Below, one piece after another: positions 53,188 through 63,009 of a stretch of 64,000 nt of DNA (its first letter is position 1; the number at the start of each line of letters is the position of its first letter). A model generated the notes under the pieces. That model saw nothing but the letters and a program-made list of their open reading frames with translations, did no database searches and had not been told where the DNA came from. Origin of the DNA: Winogradskyella ursingii (GTDB taxonomy: Bacteria; Bacteroidota; Bacteroidia; Flavobacteriales; Flavobacteriaceae); the NCBI RefSeq assembly GCF_013403975.1, contig NZ_JABFDH010000001.1, positions 620,001-684,000 of the forward strand. Direction: 5' to 3'. A program made the translations under genes and the position numbers.

Positions 53188-54633
53188 TTAATTATTGAAT
53201 GAAAGGCCAGTTGCCATTCCTATTAAAGTCGCACTCGTACAATCCGATATATGAACATTTACCAAATCCCCAATCTTATAATTTTCTTTTGGAAATACTG
53301 CAACCACATTTTGTGATGTTCTTCCGGACCATTCGGCATCAGATTTTTTTGATTCTCTTTCAATTAAAACTTCAACAGTTGTGTTGAGGAACTCTTTAGT
53401 TTTTAGTTCGCAATGTTCTCTTTGTAAACTAACGATTTCCGCCAAACGTCTTTTCTTGGTAGCTTCAGGTATATCGTCTTCCATATTACGACCAGCCATA
53501 GTGCCAGGGCGTTCAGAATACATGTACATATATCCAAAATTGTATTTAACACGTTCCATTAGACTCAAAGTGTCTCTGTGGTCTTGCTCAGTTTCGGTAG
53601 GAAACCCAGCAATTAAATCTTGACTGATAGAGCAATCTGGGATGATTCTTCTAATATTATCAATGAGTTCAAAATATTCCTCTCTAGTGTGCAGTCTGTT
53701 CATTGCTTTTAAAATACGGTCACTTCCGCTCTGTACAGGTAAATGAATGTGCTTACATATATTATCGTATTTCGCCATCGTTTCAATTACATCCAGCGTT
53801 AAGTCTTGTGGATTGGAGGTTGAAAATCGAATTCTCATTTTGGGTTGAGCTTTTGCGCAAAGCTCCAAAAGGTTGGCAAAATTTACAGCAGTCGCTTTTT
53901 GAAAATCAGACGCTTTATTAAAGTCCTTTTTCAATCCGCCTCCATACCATAAATAACTGTCCACGTTCTGTCCTAAAAGTGTAATTTCTTTGTAACCCTT
54001 GGACCAAAGATCATTAACTTCTTCGATAATACTTTGTGGGTCTCTACTGCGCTCTCTACCTCTTGTAAATGGAACGACACAAAATGTACACATATTATCG
54101 CAACCACGGGTTATGGAAACAAAAGCAGTAACGCCATTGGTGTTAAGTCTCACGGGAGAAATATCTCCGTAAGTCTCTTCTTTAGAGAGAATCACGTTTA
54201 TAGCATCTCTACCTTTATCAACTTCGGCCAAGAGATTTGGCAAGTCTTTATAAGCATCTGGCCCTACGACCAAATCCACAATTTTTTCTTCCTCTAAAAA
54301 TTTGGTTTTTAAGCGTTCTGCCATACAGCCCAAAACACCCACTTTCATTTTTGGGTTGATTCGTTTTACAGCATTGTATTTTTCTAAGCGTTTTCTTACC
54401 GTCTGTTCTGCCTTATCTCTAATTGAGCAAGTATTCACCAGAACCAAATCGGCATCTTCTAGGTTTTGAGTGGTATTGAAACCTTCGTTAGACAGAATGG
54501 AAGCTACAATTTCGCTGTCACTAAAGTTCATAGCACAGCCATAGCTTTCTATAAAGAGTTTTTTGTTATTCTCTTTTCTAGGATTTATAATTAAGGTTTG
54601 TCCTTGTTTTGTTTCGTCTATTGTTTTTTCCAT
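53188..54633 (-). CDS. miaB: tRNA-2-methylthio-N6-dimethylallyladenosine synthase
   Basis: A radical SAM methylthiotransferase acting on i6A37 of tRNA. The 481-residue protein has the UPF0004 cluster cysteines Cys33, Cys69 and Cys103, the radical SAM motif CDNMCTFC (Cys178, Cys182, Cys185), and a C-terminal TRAM domain (ending [13 protein letters not shown]). The ATG at 54633 is chosen; one codon upstream lies a TTG. It leads the operon miaB - sigma-54 activator - lptE - TPR - secG. Confidence 0.97.
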   Translation of the reverse strand: MEKTIDETKQGQTLIINPRKENNKKLFIESYGCAMNFSDSEIVASILSNEGFNTTQNLEDADLVLVNTCSIRDKAEQTVRKRLEKYNAVKRINPKMKVGVLGCMAERLKTKFLEEEKIVDLVVGPDAYKDLPNLLAEVDKGRDAINVILSKEETYGDISPVRLNTNGVTAFVSITRGCDNMCTFCVVPFTRGRERSRDPQSIIEEVNDLWSKGYKEITLLGQNVDSYLWYGGGLKKDFNKASDFQKATAVNFANLLELCAKAQPKMRIRFSTSNPQDLTLDVIETMAKYDNICKHIHLPVQSGSDRILKAMNRLHTREEYFELIDNIRRIIPDCSISQDLIAGFPTETEQDHRDTLSLMERVKYNFGYMYMYSERPGTMAGRNMEDDIPEATKKRRLAEIVSLQREHCELKTKEFLNTTVEVLIERESKKSDAEWSGRTSQNVVAVFPKENYKIGDLVNVHISDCTSATLIGMATGLSFNN

Positions 54634-54669
54634 CAATAAAGTTGAAATCTTTGAGATTCAATAAGCATG

Positions 54670-54701
54670 CAAAGATACGTTTATTTATACGTTGTGACAA
54701 A
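54670..54701 (-). promoter_or_regulatory. Bacteroidota-type promoter of the miaB operon
   Basis: On the minus strand TTTG (54698-54701) and TATCTTTG (54670-54677) are 20 bases apart, fitting the -33/-7 consensus. The ATG follows 36 bases later. Confidence 0.6.
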
Positions 54702-54720
54702 GTGGCAGACACAATATTTA

Positions 54721-54752
54721 TTTGAATATTTCATGAAAATGCCGTTCTTTTG
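54721..54752 (+). promoter_or_regulatory. candidate promoter of the membrane protein gene
   Basis: TTTG (54721-54724) and TTCTTTTG (54745-54752) are 20 bases apart. The -7 box is one base off TAnnTTTG. The ATG is 24 bases downstream. Confidence 0.4.
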
Positions 54753-54776
54753 ATATACCAACCAATAGTATAAAAT

Positions 54777-55580
54777 ATGAAATTAGAGCAAATTCAAAGC
54801 CGAATTCAGAATGCCAAAGATTTAGACTTTGGGGATATTTTTAATTCTTCTATCGAGCTTTTTAAGAAAGTTTGGGTTCAAGGTTTAGTTACCATTCTAT
54901 TGAACATGGTTTTAGCTATACCTGTAATGATGATTATTTATATCCCTCTTTTGTTATCTGGTGTTATGACATCGTTTAATTCTTACGACTCTTATAACAC
55001 ATACAATTCTTATGATCAGTATACGCAATCAGAAATGAGTCCAATATTAATAGGTGTTATGGTAATACTTTATATTTTTTTTGCTGTAGCAATGGGAGCC
55101 ATTAGTTTTGGGTTAAAGGCTGCTTTTTATAGAATTTGTAAATTTAAGGATCTGGAACAAATGGGTAGGGAAGATTATTTCTATTTCTTTAAAAAGCCAT
55201 ATCTTAAAAAAACGATTCTCATTTCTCTAGCACTTACTGGTATTGCATTACTTGCAGTCTTATTGTGCTTTTTGCCATTGCTTTACGCAATTGTACCGTT
55301 GAGCTTTATGGTAGTGATTTTTGCATTTAATCCAAATATGCCAATTTCGGATATAATAAAGCTAAGTTTTGAACTTGGTAATAAAAAATGGCTCATCACT
55401 TTTGGATTATTATTTGTTAGTGGTTTATTAGCTGGTATCGTAGGTATGTTAATGTGTTTTGTTGGTATATATGTAACTTCTTCTTTTAGCTATTTACCAA
55501 CTTATGTAATCTATAGAGAAATTATAGGTTTTGAAGATGAAAATCAATCGCTTCAAATTGAAGAAAACACTACAATTTGA
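54777..55580 (+). CDS. polytopic membrane protein of unknown function
   Basis: A 267-residue inner-membrane protein with about six helices. After a soluble start (LEQIQSRIQNAKDLDFGDIFNSSIELFKKVW), helices appear at about 38-62, 92-115, 145-165, 168-186, 205-222 and 225-245. Between helices 1 and 2 is a Tyr/Ser/Asn/Asp-rich loop with the repeating pattern YDSYNTYNSYDQY. It resembles the glycerophosphodiesterase-membrane-domain-like group of uncharacterised Bacteroidota proteins. No function can be assigned. Confidence 0.78.
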   Translation: MKLEQIQSRIQNAKDLDFGDIFNSSIELFKKVWVQGLVTILLNMVLAIPVMMIIYIPLLLSGVMTSFNSYDSYNTYNSYDQYTQSEMSPILIGVMVILYIFFAVAMGAISFGLKAAFYRICKFKDLEQMGREDYFYFFKKPYLKKTILISLALTGIALLAVLLCFLPLLYAIVPLSFMVVIFAFNPNMPISDIIKLSFELGNKKWLITFGLLFVSGLLAGIVGMLMCFVGIYVTSSFSYLPTYVIYREIIGFEDENQSLQIEENTTI

Positions 55581-55655
55581 CGCAACCTTTTGATGGTTAT
55601 TGTATCTTATTAATAAAGTATACTACAAACTAACAACCAAAAAATATCTTCAATC

Positions 55656-56897
55656 ATGAAAAACTTGATTCTTGTATTAGCCTTATCGCTTATTTGGTCA
55701 TGCGATACTTATGAAACTCAGACAGAAACGTTTATTGCTACTGTGGCAATTCCTGAAACAATTTCAAAAGCAGAATGGAGAGCCAAAGTAGAAGTGAAAT
55801 CTCCTAAGCCAATAGAAGCTGTTGGTAAAATTTATGCCTATCAAAACTATATATTTATCAATGAAAAGCTCAAAGGCGTCCATGTGATAGATAATACAAA
55901 TCCTTTATCACCTCAATTTATAAGTTTTATCAATATACCAGGTAATGAGGATATTGCTATAAAGAATAATTATTTATTTGCTGATAATGCCATCGACTTG
56001 GTGGTCTTCAACATTTCTGATATTAATAATATAAAAGAGGTTGAACGCTTGGGAGATGTTTTTGACTATTATTTTGAGTACACCATACCAGCCGCTAATA
56101 ATGCTTTTATCGACTTTGAAAATTACGATAGAAACACTGAGGTAATTGTCGGTTGGACTTATGAAGAAAGAGAGTTTGCGGTAAACTATAATGAAGATTA
56201 TTATAGTCTTTCTAATAATGATGCTTCTCAAGGAGGTAATGCGGTAGGAACAGGTGGCTCCTTAGCACGTTTTCAAATTGTTGAAGATTATTTATATACC
56301 GTTGGAGAATACGAATTAAATGCCTTCAACATTTCCAATTTAGCTCTACCCACATTTGTTAATAGCTACCACGCTGGTTGGAATATAGAAACCATGTTTC
56401 ATTCTGATGGATACCTGTATCTAGGAGGTGATAATGGTATGTATATTCATAGTATTCAAGATCCTGCAAATCCACAGTTTATATCAGAATTTAATCATTG
56501 GCAAGGTTGTGACCCTGTTGTTGTCGATGGTGATTATGCCTATTTGACTTTAAGAGGTGGTAATGAGTGCGGACAAGAATTAAGTGTTTTGGAGGTCATT
56601 GATGTTAGCGATAAGTCCAATCCAGTCTTGGCGGCACGTCATAACTTAGATAGCCCTTATGGGTTAGGATATAACTCCGATAGATTGTTTGTTTGCGATG
56701 GGGCATCTGGATTAAAGGTGTACGACAAATCCAATCCTTTAGACCTTCAGCTTGTGGCAGATTTTAGTGATGTCCAAGCTACCGATGTAATTCCGCTGCA
56801 AGATAGATTGCTTATGATTTCTGAAAATGCACTCTATCAATATGAATATAATAACGAAAACTCAATTGAATTGATAAGCACATTTATGCTGAATTAA
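55656..56897 (+). CDS. LVIVD-repeat lipoprotein
   Basis: A 413-residue secreted lipoprotein (lipobox IWSC, Cys16). The mature chain is a beta-propeller-like repeat protein with LVIVD-type units: GVHVIDNTNPLSPQFIS, DLVVFNISDINNIKEV, LNAFNISNLALPTFVN, GMYIHSIQDPANPQFIS, SVLEVIDVSDKSNPVLA and LKVYDKSNPLDLQLV. Six such units are spread over residues 75-400. Predicted surface or periplasmic binding role; no catalytic site is visible. A strong terminator follows. Confidence 0.88.
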   Translation: MKNLILVLALSLIWSCDTYETQTETFIATVAIPETISKAEWRAKVEVKSPKPIEAVGKIYAYQNYIFINEKLKGVHVIDNTNPLSPQFISFINIPGNEDIAIKNNYLFADNAIDLVVFNISDINNIKEVERLGDVFDYYFEYTIPAANNAFIDFENYDRNTEVIVGWTYEEREFAVNYNEDYYSLSNNDASQGGNAVGTGGSLARFQIVEDYLYTVGEYELNAFNISNLALPTFVNSYHAGWNIETMFHSDGYLYLGGDNGMYIHSIQDPANPQFISEFNHWQGCDPVVVDGDYAYLTLRGGNECGQELSVLEVIDVSDKSNPVLAARHNLDSPYGLGYNSDRLFVCDGASGLKVYDKSNPLDLQLVADFSDVQATDVIPLQDRLLMISENALYQYEYNNENSIELISTFMLN

Positions 56898-56917
56898 AAT
56901 ATCGTGAATTTTATTTT

Positions 56918-56946
56918 AAAAGCCTTTCAATTGAAAGGCTTTTTTT
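56918..56946 (+). terminator. rho-independent terminator after the LVIVD gene
   Basis: AAAAGCCTTTCAA and TTGAAAGGCTTTT are perfect inverted copies meeting at the centre, followed by a T-run, 20 bases after the stop. Confidence 0.88.
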
Positions 56947-57002
56947 GATACTATTAAATGTAAAATCACGATAAAATGTACTGTATTTAAGACCAAATTA
57001 GG

Positions 57003-57030
57003 TTTGTAAATTTATTTTCATATACATTTG
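57003..57030 (+). promoter_or_regulatory. candidate promoter of topA
   Basis: TTTG (57003-57006) and TACATTTG (57023-57030) are separated by 16 bases, slightly shorter than typical. The ATG is 20 bases further on. Confidence 0.45.
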
Positions 57031-57050
57031 TAACCTCAAAAAAATAAAGA

Positions 57051-59558
57051 ATGCCAAAAAACCTAGTCATAGTTGAGTCACCTGCAAAGGCAAAAACCAT
57101 AGAAAAATTTTTAGGAAAAGATTATAAGGTAGAGTCCAGTTTTGGGCATATCGCAGATCTTCCGTCAAAAGAATTAGGAGTTGATGTAGAAGGTGATTTT
57201 ATGCCCAAATATCAAGTTTCAAAAGACAAGAAAGATGTCGTTAAGAAATTAAAGGACTTGGCAAAAAAAGCCGATATGGTCTGGTTGGCCAGTGATGAGG
57301 ACCGGGAGGGAGAAGCAATTGCATGGCATTTGGCAGAAACTTTAGATTTAGACAAGGAGAAAACAAAACGAATTGTGTTTCACGAGATTACTAAAAGTGC
57401 AATCAACAAAGCCATAGAAAATCCGAGAAACATTGACTATAATCTAGTGGATGCTCAGCAAGCAAGACGTGTGTTGGACCGTATTGTTGGTTACGAATTG
57501 TCACCTGTATTATGGAGAAAAGTAAAAGGTGGTCTTTCTGCTGGAAGAGTTCAGTCAGTTTCTGTGAGACTCATAGTTGAGCGTGAAAGAGATATTCAAG
57601 CTTTTGAAGCACAAGCATCATTCAGGATTGATGCTGAATTCAAAGCTGAAAATGGTAGCTCATTTAAAGCCAAGTTGCCAAAGAATTTTGATTCGGAAAA
57701 GGAAGCTCTTGGTTTTTTAAACGCTAACATTAAAGCCTCATACGAAGTAGCGGATTTACAGAAGAAACCAGCTAAAAAATCACCAGCTCCACCGTTTACA
57801 ACATCTACTTTACAGCAAGAAGCGTCGAGAAAATTAGGATTTTCGGTAAGCAGAACTATGAGTAATGCTCAACGTCTTTACGAGTCTGGTCTTATTACTT
57901 ATATGAGAACGGATAGTGTAAATCTTTCTGATGAAGCAAAAAAAGGAGCACAGAACGAAATCGAATCCGCTTACGGTGAAAAATACAGTAAGCCAAGAAA
58001 CTACAAAGGTAAATCAAAAGGAGCTCAAGAAGCTCACGAAGCTATAAGGCCAACCAATTTCGAAAATCATACCGTAAAAGCTGAGCGTGACCAGGCCAAG
58101 TTGTACGATTTGATATGGAAACGTGCCATTGCATCCCAGATGAGTGATGCTAATTTAGAGCGTACTAATCTTAAGATTCAAATTAATTCAGATAAAAAAG
58201 TTAGCGAGCAATTTACGGCTAATGGAGAAATTATAACTTTTGATGGATTTCTAAAAGTTTATCTTGAAGGCACCGATGATGAGGATACAGAGCAGGAAGG
58301 CATTTTGCCAGATTTGAAAGTAGGTGAGGCTCTACAAAATAAATATATCACTGCAACCGAACGATTTACAAGACCACCAGCACGTTTTACAGAGGCTTCA
58401 TTGGTTAAGCAATTAGAAGAATTGGGGATTGGACGTCCTTCTACATATGCACCGACCATTTCTACAATCCAGAATAGAAATTATGTAGAAAAAGGTACGC
58501 ATGAAGGTGATGAACGAACATACAAGCAGCTCGTACTGGAAGGAAATAGTGTTGAAGATAAAACTTTAACCGAAACGACAGGTTCTGCTAAGGGCAAGTT
58601 GGTGCCAACTGATATTGGCATGATTGTAACCGACTTTTTAGTTAATCATTTTGAAAGTATTCTCGATTATAATTTCACTGCAAAGGTAGAAGAAAGTTTT
58701 GATGACATAGCTGAAGGGAAGGAAGACTGGAGAGCTATGATGAAAGATTTCTATAAAGGCTTTCATCCACAAGTCGAAGATGTACAGGAAAATGCCGAAC
58801 GTGAATCTGGCGAACGCATTTTAGGTACAGATCCTAAAACAGGAAGACAGGTCAGTGTAAGGCTCGGTAAATTTGGGCCTATGGTACAATTGGGAACTCA
58901 AGACGAAGAGGAAAAACCTCAATTTGCAAGTTTGGCACCAGACCAGCAGTTAAATTCCATTACGTACGATGAAGCAATGGATCTATTTAAGCTTCCAAAA
59001 GCATTAGGTCATTATAAAGAAGAAGAAGTAGAGGTGAACATTGGGCGTTTTGGACCATACGTTCGCTTTGGTAAAAAATTCGTCTCCCTGCCAAAAGGTG
59101 TAGATCCATTAAGTGTTGAAATGGATGAGGCGATGATATATATAAAGGAGAAAGAAAAAGCAGATGCACCTATTTATGTGTATGATGGTTTAGAGGTGAC
59201 TAAAGGAAAAGGACGCTTTGGACCATTCATTAAATGGAACAATATGTTTATCAATGTCAATAAAAAGTACGATTGGGATAATTTATCTGAGGAAGACATT
59301 GTAACTTTGATTGAAGAAAAAATTCAAAAGGAGAAAGATAAGATTATACATAATTGGGAGGATGAAGGCATTCGTGTAGAAAAAGCGAGATGGGGAAGAC
59401 ACAATGTAATTAAGGGTAAGACTAAGGTTGAATTGGCAAAAACGGTAGACGTTAGCGAAATGACATTAGATGAAGCCAAGGAACTCATAGAAAAAAAGGC
59501 GCCAAAGAAGAAATCTAGAAAAAAACCTACAAAAAAGAAAACAACAAAAAAGAAATAG
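57051..59558 (+). CDS. topA: DNA topoisomerase I
   Basis: Type IA topoisomerase relaxing negative supercoils. The 835-residue protein has the TOPRIM domain (VIVESPAKAKTIEKFLG and DEDREGEAIAWHL), the catalytic Tyr284 in LITYMRTDS, and the PPxFTTSTLQQEASRKLGFS segment. The C-terminal part contains topoisomerase-associated repeats (GRQVSVRLGKFGPMVQLG, VNIGRFGPYVRFGKK, KGKGRFGPFIKW) and no zinc-finger cysteines, then a Lys-rich tail that should help DNA binding. It lies six bases before the arginase-fold gene, so the two are probably co-transcribed. Confidence 0.96.
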   Translation: MPKNLVIVESPAKAKTIEKFLGKDYKVESSFGHIADLPSKELGVDVEGDFMPKYQVSKDKKDVVKKLKDLAKKADMVWLASDEDREGEAIAWHLAETLDLDKEKTKRIVFHEITKSAINKAIENPRNIDYNLVDAQQARRVLDRIVGYELSPVLWRKVKGGLSAGRVQSVSVRLIVERERDIQAFEAQASFRIDAEFKAENGSSFKAKLPKNFDSEKEALGFLNANIKASYEVADLQKKPAKKSPAPPFTTSTLQQEASRKLGFSVSRTMSNAQRLYESGLITYMRTDSVNLSDEAKKGAQNEIESAYGEKYSKPRNYKGKSKGAQEAHEAIRPTNFENHTVKAERDQAKLYDLIWKRAIASQMSDANLERTNLKIQINSDKKVSEQFTANGEIITFDGFLKVYLEGTDDEDTEQEGILPDLKVGEALQNKYITATERFTRPPARFTEASLVKQLEELGIGRPSTYAPTISTIQNRNYVEKGTHEGDERTYKQLVLEGNSVEDKTLTETTGSAKGKLVPTDIGMIVTDFLVNHFESILDYNFTAKVEESFDDIAEGKEDWRAMMKDFYKGFHPQVEDVQENAERESGERILGTDPKTGRQVSVRLGKFGPMVQLGTQDEEEKPQFASLAPDQQLNSITYDEAMDLFKLPKALGHYKEEEVEVNIGRFGPYVRFGKKFVSLPKGVDPLSVEMDEAMIYIKEKEKADAPIYVYDGLEVTKGKGRFGPFIKWNNMFINVNKKYDWDNLSEEDIVTLIEEKIQKEKDKIIHNWEDEGIRVEKARWGRHNVIKGKTKVELAKTVDVSEMTLDEAKELIEKKAPKKKSRKKPTKKKTTKKK

Positions 59559-59564
59559 ACACTT

Positions 59565-60731
59565 ATGAATTTTAATTTTCTTTCGCCAGTTTCAGATTCA
59601 GTTTTGGCACACAGCGAACTTTTAGCACCGCAAGCCTTAGGTAAGAGAATAAAAATTCATTCAAAAAAAAATGGCATTCCGGATTTAGACGGAGTACAAT
59701 TAGCCATCATCGGTGTCCAAGAAAATAGAAACGATGTCAATTACATGGGTGCAAAGCTTAACTTTGACGCCATACGTAAAACATTATATACACTTTTTCC
59801 GGGTAATTGGCACACAACTTTAGCCGATCTTGGTGATATTGAACCAGGAGAAACCGTTGAAGATACTTACTTCGCTATTAGAACGGCAATCAATGTATTA
59901 GTAGAAAAAGAAGTTATACCTATAATTTTAGGAGGGAGTCAAGACCTGACTTATGCCAATTATCGTGCCTATGATAATTTACTTCCTATGGTAAATATTG
60001 TAAATGTAGATACTAATTTCGATTTGGGAGACGCCAATCTTCCTGTTAAGAATAACAGTTATGTTGGTAAGGTCATTGTAGAGCAACCGTATAATTTATT
60101 TAATTATACCACCATTGGTTATCAAACCTATTTCAATTCGCAAGAAGAAATTGACCTTATTGAAAAGTTATATTTCGAAGCTTATCGATTGGGTGAGGTT
60201 TCTGCAAATATAAATATGGTAGAACCATTATTGCGGGACGCACATATTGTAAGTGTTGATCTAAAATCGGTAAGAGCTGCAGAAGTGAGTGATAATCAAA
60301 AATATTCGCCTAACGGGTTTTCAGGAAAAGAAATTTGTTCTATAAGTAGATATGCTGGTATAAGTAATAAGGTATCCTCTTTTGGTATTTACGAATATCA
60401 AAATTCACAAAACGATAGTGCAACTTCTATGTTATTATCACAAATGATTTGGTATTTTATTGAAGGTGTTAATTGCAGGGTAAAGGATGATGATTTCTTG
60501 AATAAAAATAACTATCAAAAATACAATGTGCTTGTAGAAGATGATGAGCTTATATTCTATAAAAGTCTGAAAACTGGACGTTGGTGGATCGAGATTCCTT
60601 TTTTGCCAGACGTTAATAATAAATTAAAAAAGCATACGTTATTACCATGCATGCACATCGATTATCTGCAAGCAACCAAGGGTGAAATACCTGAAAGATG
60701 GTATAAGGCTTTTAGGAAGAACAGCTATTAA
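59565..60731 (+). CDS. arginase/formimidoylglutamase-fold protein, metal ligands lost
   Basis: A 388-residue protein of the ureohydrolase (arginase) superfamily, recognisable from its spacing of conserved loops but without a complete metal site. Where the family has GGDH, the sequence is GGSQ (residues 123-126); DAHxD is DTNFD (149-153); the DxDxxD loop is DLKSVR (232-237). Both metal histidines and two acidic positions are thus replaced (Gln126, Asn151, Lys234, Arg237). It is probably not an active hydrolase. It lies directly after topA and before gldK; a terminator separates it from gldK. A structural or regulatory role near the gliding/T9SS operon is inference. Confidence 0.82.
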   Translation: MNFNFLSPVSDSVLAHSELLAPQALGKRIKIHSKKNGIPDLDGVQLAIIGVQENRNDVNYMGAKLNFDAIRKTLYTLFPGNWHTTLADLGDIEPGETVEDTYFAIRTAINVLVEKEVIPIILGGSQDLTYANYRAYDNLLPMVNIVNVDTNFDLGDANLPVKNNSYVGKVIVEQPYNLFNYTTIGYQTYFNSQEEIDLIEKLYFEAYRLGEVSANINMVEPLLRDAHIVSVDLKSVRAAEVSDNQKYSPNGFSGKEICSISRYAGISNKVSSFGIYEYQNSQNDSATSMLLSQMIWYFIEGVNCRVKDDDFLNKNNYQKYNVLVEDDELIFYKSLKTGRWWIEIPFLPDVNNKLKKHTLLPCMHIDYLQATKGEIPERWYKAFRKNSY

Positions 60732-60735
60732 ATCG

Positions 60736-60786
60736 AGCACTTTGTCGATTATTCATACAAAATTAATCGACGAAATGCTTTTTTTT
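60736..60786 (+). terminator. rho-independent terminator before gldK
   Basis: AGCACTTTGTCGATTA and TAATCGACGAAATGCT pair over 16 bases with two weak positions and a 12-base loop, then a run of eight T. It isolates topA and the arginase-fold gene from gldKLM. Confidence 0.85.
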
Positions 60787-60817
60787 AAGATGAAATGCAA
60801 AAAATATTTAAAAAAAG

Positions 60818-60848
60818 TTGTTTTTTAGAAAATATATAAATATGTTTA
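60818..60848 (+). promoter_or_regulatory. candidate promoter of gldKLM
   Basis: TTG (60818-60820) and TATGTTTA (60841-60848) are 20 bases apart; the -7 box is one base off consensus. It lies after the terminator, 42 bases before the gldK ATG. Confidence 0.45.
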
Positions 60849-60890
60849 CCACCTCGAAAATAACAACGACTAATTTAACCTCGTGTTACT

Positions 60891-62243
60891 ATGAATATTA
60901 AGAAGCTAATTTTATTAACCACTGTGCTTGTGATGGTTGCCAGTTGTAACTCTGGAGACCGTGGACAGTTAGTAGGTACCAAAGGAAAAAAATGGCACCC
61001 GGAAAAACCATATGGTATGACCCTTGTTCCAGGTGGTGCTTTTATAATGGGTAAGTCTGATGATGATTTGGCTGGTGTTCAGAATGCTCCGACAAAAACA
61101 GCAACAGTACGTGCCTTCTATATGGACGAAACTGAAATTACTAATAGTGAGTACCGTTCTTTTGTAGAATGGGTAAGAGATTCTATTTTAAGATTAAAGT
61201 TGGCAGAAATGGCAGACTTAGAAGGAAAGACTCCAGGTAACGGCGATATTGGTGAATTTGCTTATTTGGATTCAGACCCAGATAATTTGAATGCTTACGA
61301 AAGCTATATGCTCAATACTTATGGTAATGAGCAGAGAAAGATAAACCGTGACGTGGACTTGATTTATGACACCAACGATTACCCAGATGAATTGTATGCT
61401 GAGGTAATGGATGGTATGTATCTTCCATTAGAGGAATCTTATAATGGCCAACGAACTTGGGATGTAAAGCAATTTAAGTTCCAGTATTCCCATATGGATA
61501 TTGCTAAGGCCGCAAAGGATAGAAGTTTGAGTAGAGCTGAGGTTATTACAAAAGAAGAAGTAGAAATATATCCAGATACAACCGCATGGATTCGAGATTT
61601 CGCTTACTCATATAATGAACCTATGCATAACGATTATTTTTCGCATTCAGCTTATGACGATTATCCAGTAGTTGGAGTTTCGTGGAAACAAGCCCAGGCT
61701 TTTTGTCAATGGAGAACTTTAAAGCATAATGCATTCCAAAAAAGTAAAGGTCAGCAACCAGTAAATGTGTATAGATTACCTTCTGAAGCAGAATGGGAAT
61801 ACGCAGCAAGAGGAGGATTACAAGGAGCAACCTACCCTTGGGGAGGACCTTATACTAAAAACGATAGAGGTTGCTTTATGGCAAACTTTAAACCATTGCG
61901 TGGTGACTATGCGGCCGATCAAGCTCTTTACACAGTAGAGGCAGATGCCTACGATCCTAATGATTTTAACTTGTACAATATGGCAGGGAATGTATCGGAA
62001 TGGGTAAATGGCTCATACGATCCTGCGTCCTATGAGTTCTCTTCAACTATTAATCCTAATGTCAATGATGCTGATAACGCACGTAAAGTTGTTAGAGGAG
62101 GATCTTGGAAAGATGTCGCTTACTTCTTACAAGTTAGTACAAGGGATTATGAATACGCAGATTCTGCAAGAAGTTATATCGGATTTAGAACTGTTCAGGA
62201 CTATATGGGTACCGAGGTAACTAAGAATGCAGCAACAAATTAA
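60891..62243 (+). CDS. gldK: gliding motility lipoprotein GldK (type IX secretion)
   Basis: An outer-membrane lipoprotein that with GldN forms the periplasmic ring of the type IX secretion system. The 450-residue protein has lipobox VASC (Cys19) and a sulfatase-modifying-factor (FGE-like) domain from about residue 40 to 440. Family segments include MTLVPGGAFIMG, DETEITNSEYR, YPVVGVSWKQAQAFCQWR, YRLPSEAEWEYAARGG, NMAGNVSEWV and RGGSWKD. It is an FGE fold used structurally. It is the first gene of gldK-gldL-gldM. Confidence 0.96.
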   Translation: MNIKKLILLTTVLVMVASCNSGDRGQLVGTKGKKWHPEKPYGMTLVPGGAFIMGKSDDDLAGVQNAPTKTATVRAFYMDETEITNSEYRSFVEWVRDSILRLKLAEMADLEGKTPGNGDIGEFAYLDSDPDNLNAYESYMLNTYGNEQRKINRDVDLIYDTNDYPDELYAEVMDGMYLPLEESYNGQRTWDVKQFKFQYSHMDIAKAAKDRSLSRAEVITKEEVEIYPDTTAWIRDFAYSYNEPMHNDYFSHSAYDDYPVVGVSWKQAQAFCQWRTLKHNAFQKSKGQQPVNVYRLPSEAEWEYAARGGLQGATYPWGGPYTKNDRGCFMANFKPLRGDYAADQALYTVEADAYDPNDFNLYNMAGNVSEWVNGSYDPASYEFSSTINPNVNDADNARKVVRGGSWKDVAYFLQVSTRDYEYADSARSYIGFRTVQDYMGTEVTKNAATN

Positions 62244-62328
62244 TTTTAACCTTAACAAATAACCAAATTAACTATTAACCTACTTAAGTTACATCCATAA
62301 CCGACTTAAGCTTAAACTAAAACAAATT

Positions 62329-62961
62329 ATGGCACAAAAGAAATTATCATCGATGAATATGGTCTACGGACTTGGAGCGGCAATTGTAATTATTGGCGCG
62401 TTATTTAAAATTCAACACTGGCCTTATGGATCATTAATCTTAACGATTGGTATGATTGTAGAAGCAATTGTATTTACAATATCAGCTTTTGAAAAACAAG
62501 GAGATGACCTGGACTGGTCTTTAGTATATCCAGAATTGGCTGGAGGGGCAGTAACAAAGAAAAAAGGTATTAAAGAAGAGCCAAAAGATGCTGAAGGATT
62601 ATTATCTAAAAAATTAGATAACTTACTTAAGGAAGCTAAAATAGACGGCGAACTTATGGCAAGTTTAGGAACTAGCATCAAAAACTTTGAAGGTGCAGCA
62701 AAAGGAATTTCACCTACTGTAGATGCTATGACAGCACAGAAAAAATATAGTGAGGAATTATCTTTAGCGGCAGCACAAATGGAGTCATTGAACAGTCTTT
62801 ATAAAGTACAGATGGAATCTGCGAACCGTCAAGCAACTGTTAATGAAGAGGCTGTAGAAAATGCCACTAAATTAAAAGAACAGATGCAGTCATTAGCATC
62901 AAACTTATCATCTTTAAACGGTGTATACGGTGGAATGCTTTCTGCAATGAACAAAAACTAA
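62329..62961 (+). CDS. gldL: gliding motility protein GldL (type IX secretion motor)
   Basis: An inner-membrane proton-driven motor subunit that works with GldM. The 210-residue protein has two membrane helices (about 10-28 and 33-52) with a short connecting loop (KIQHWPYGS) and a conserved Glu in the second helix (MIVEAIVFTISAFE), followed by a cytoplasmic coiled region. Length is standard. The 85-base gap after gldK contains two ACTTAAG copies (62283-62289 and 62303-62309) whose role is unclear. Confidence 0.96.
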   Translation: MAQKKLSSMNMVYGLGAAIVIIGALFKIQHWPYGSLILTIGMIVEAIVFTISAFEKQGDDLDWSLVYPELAGGAVTKKKGIKEEPKDAEGLLSKKLDNLLKEAKIDGELMASLGTSIKNFEGAAKGISPTVDAMTAQKKYSEELSLAAAQMESLNSLYKVQMESANRQATVNEEAVENATKLKEQMQSLASNLSSLNGVYGGMLSAMNKN

Positions 62962-63009
62962 TTGGTTTTTATAATCTAATTTATTAATTAACACTAAAAA
63001 CTAATTACA

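Noticed and set aside
62283-62309. Two ACTTAAG copies between gldK and gldL as a regulatory repeat
   Set aside because: The copies are short and AT-rich; two in 27 bases is not strong evidence.
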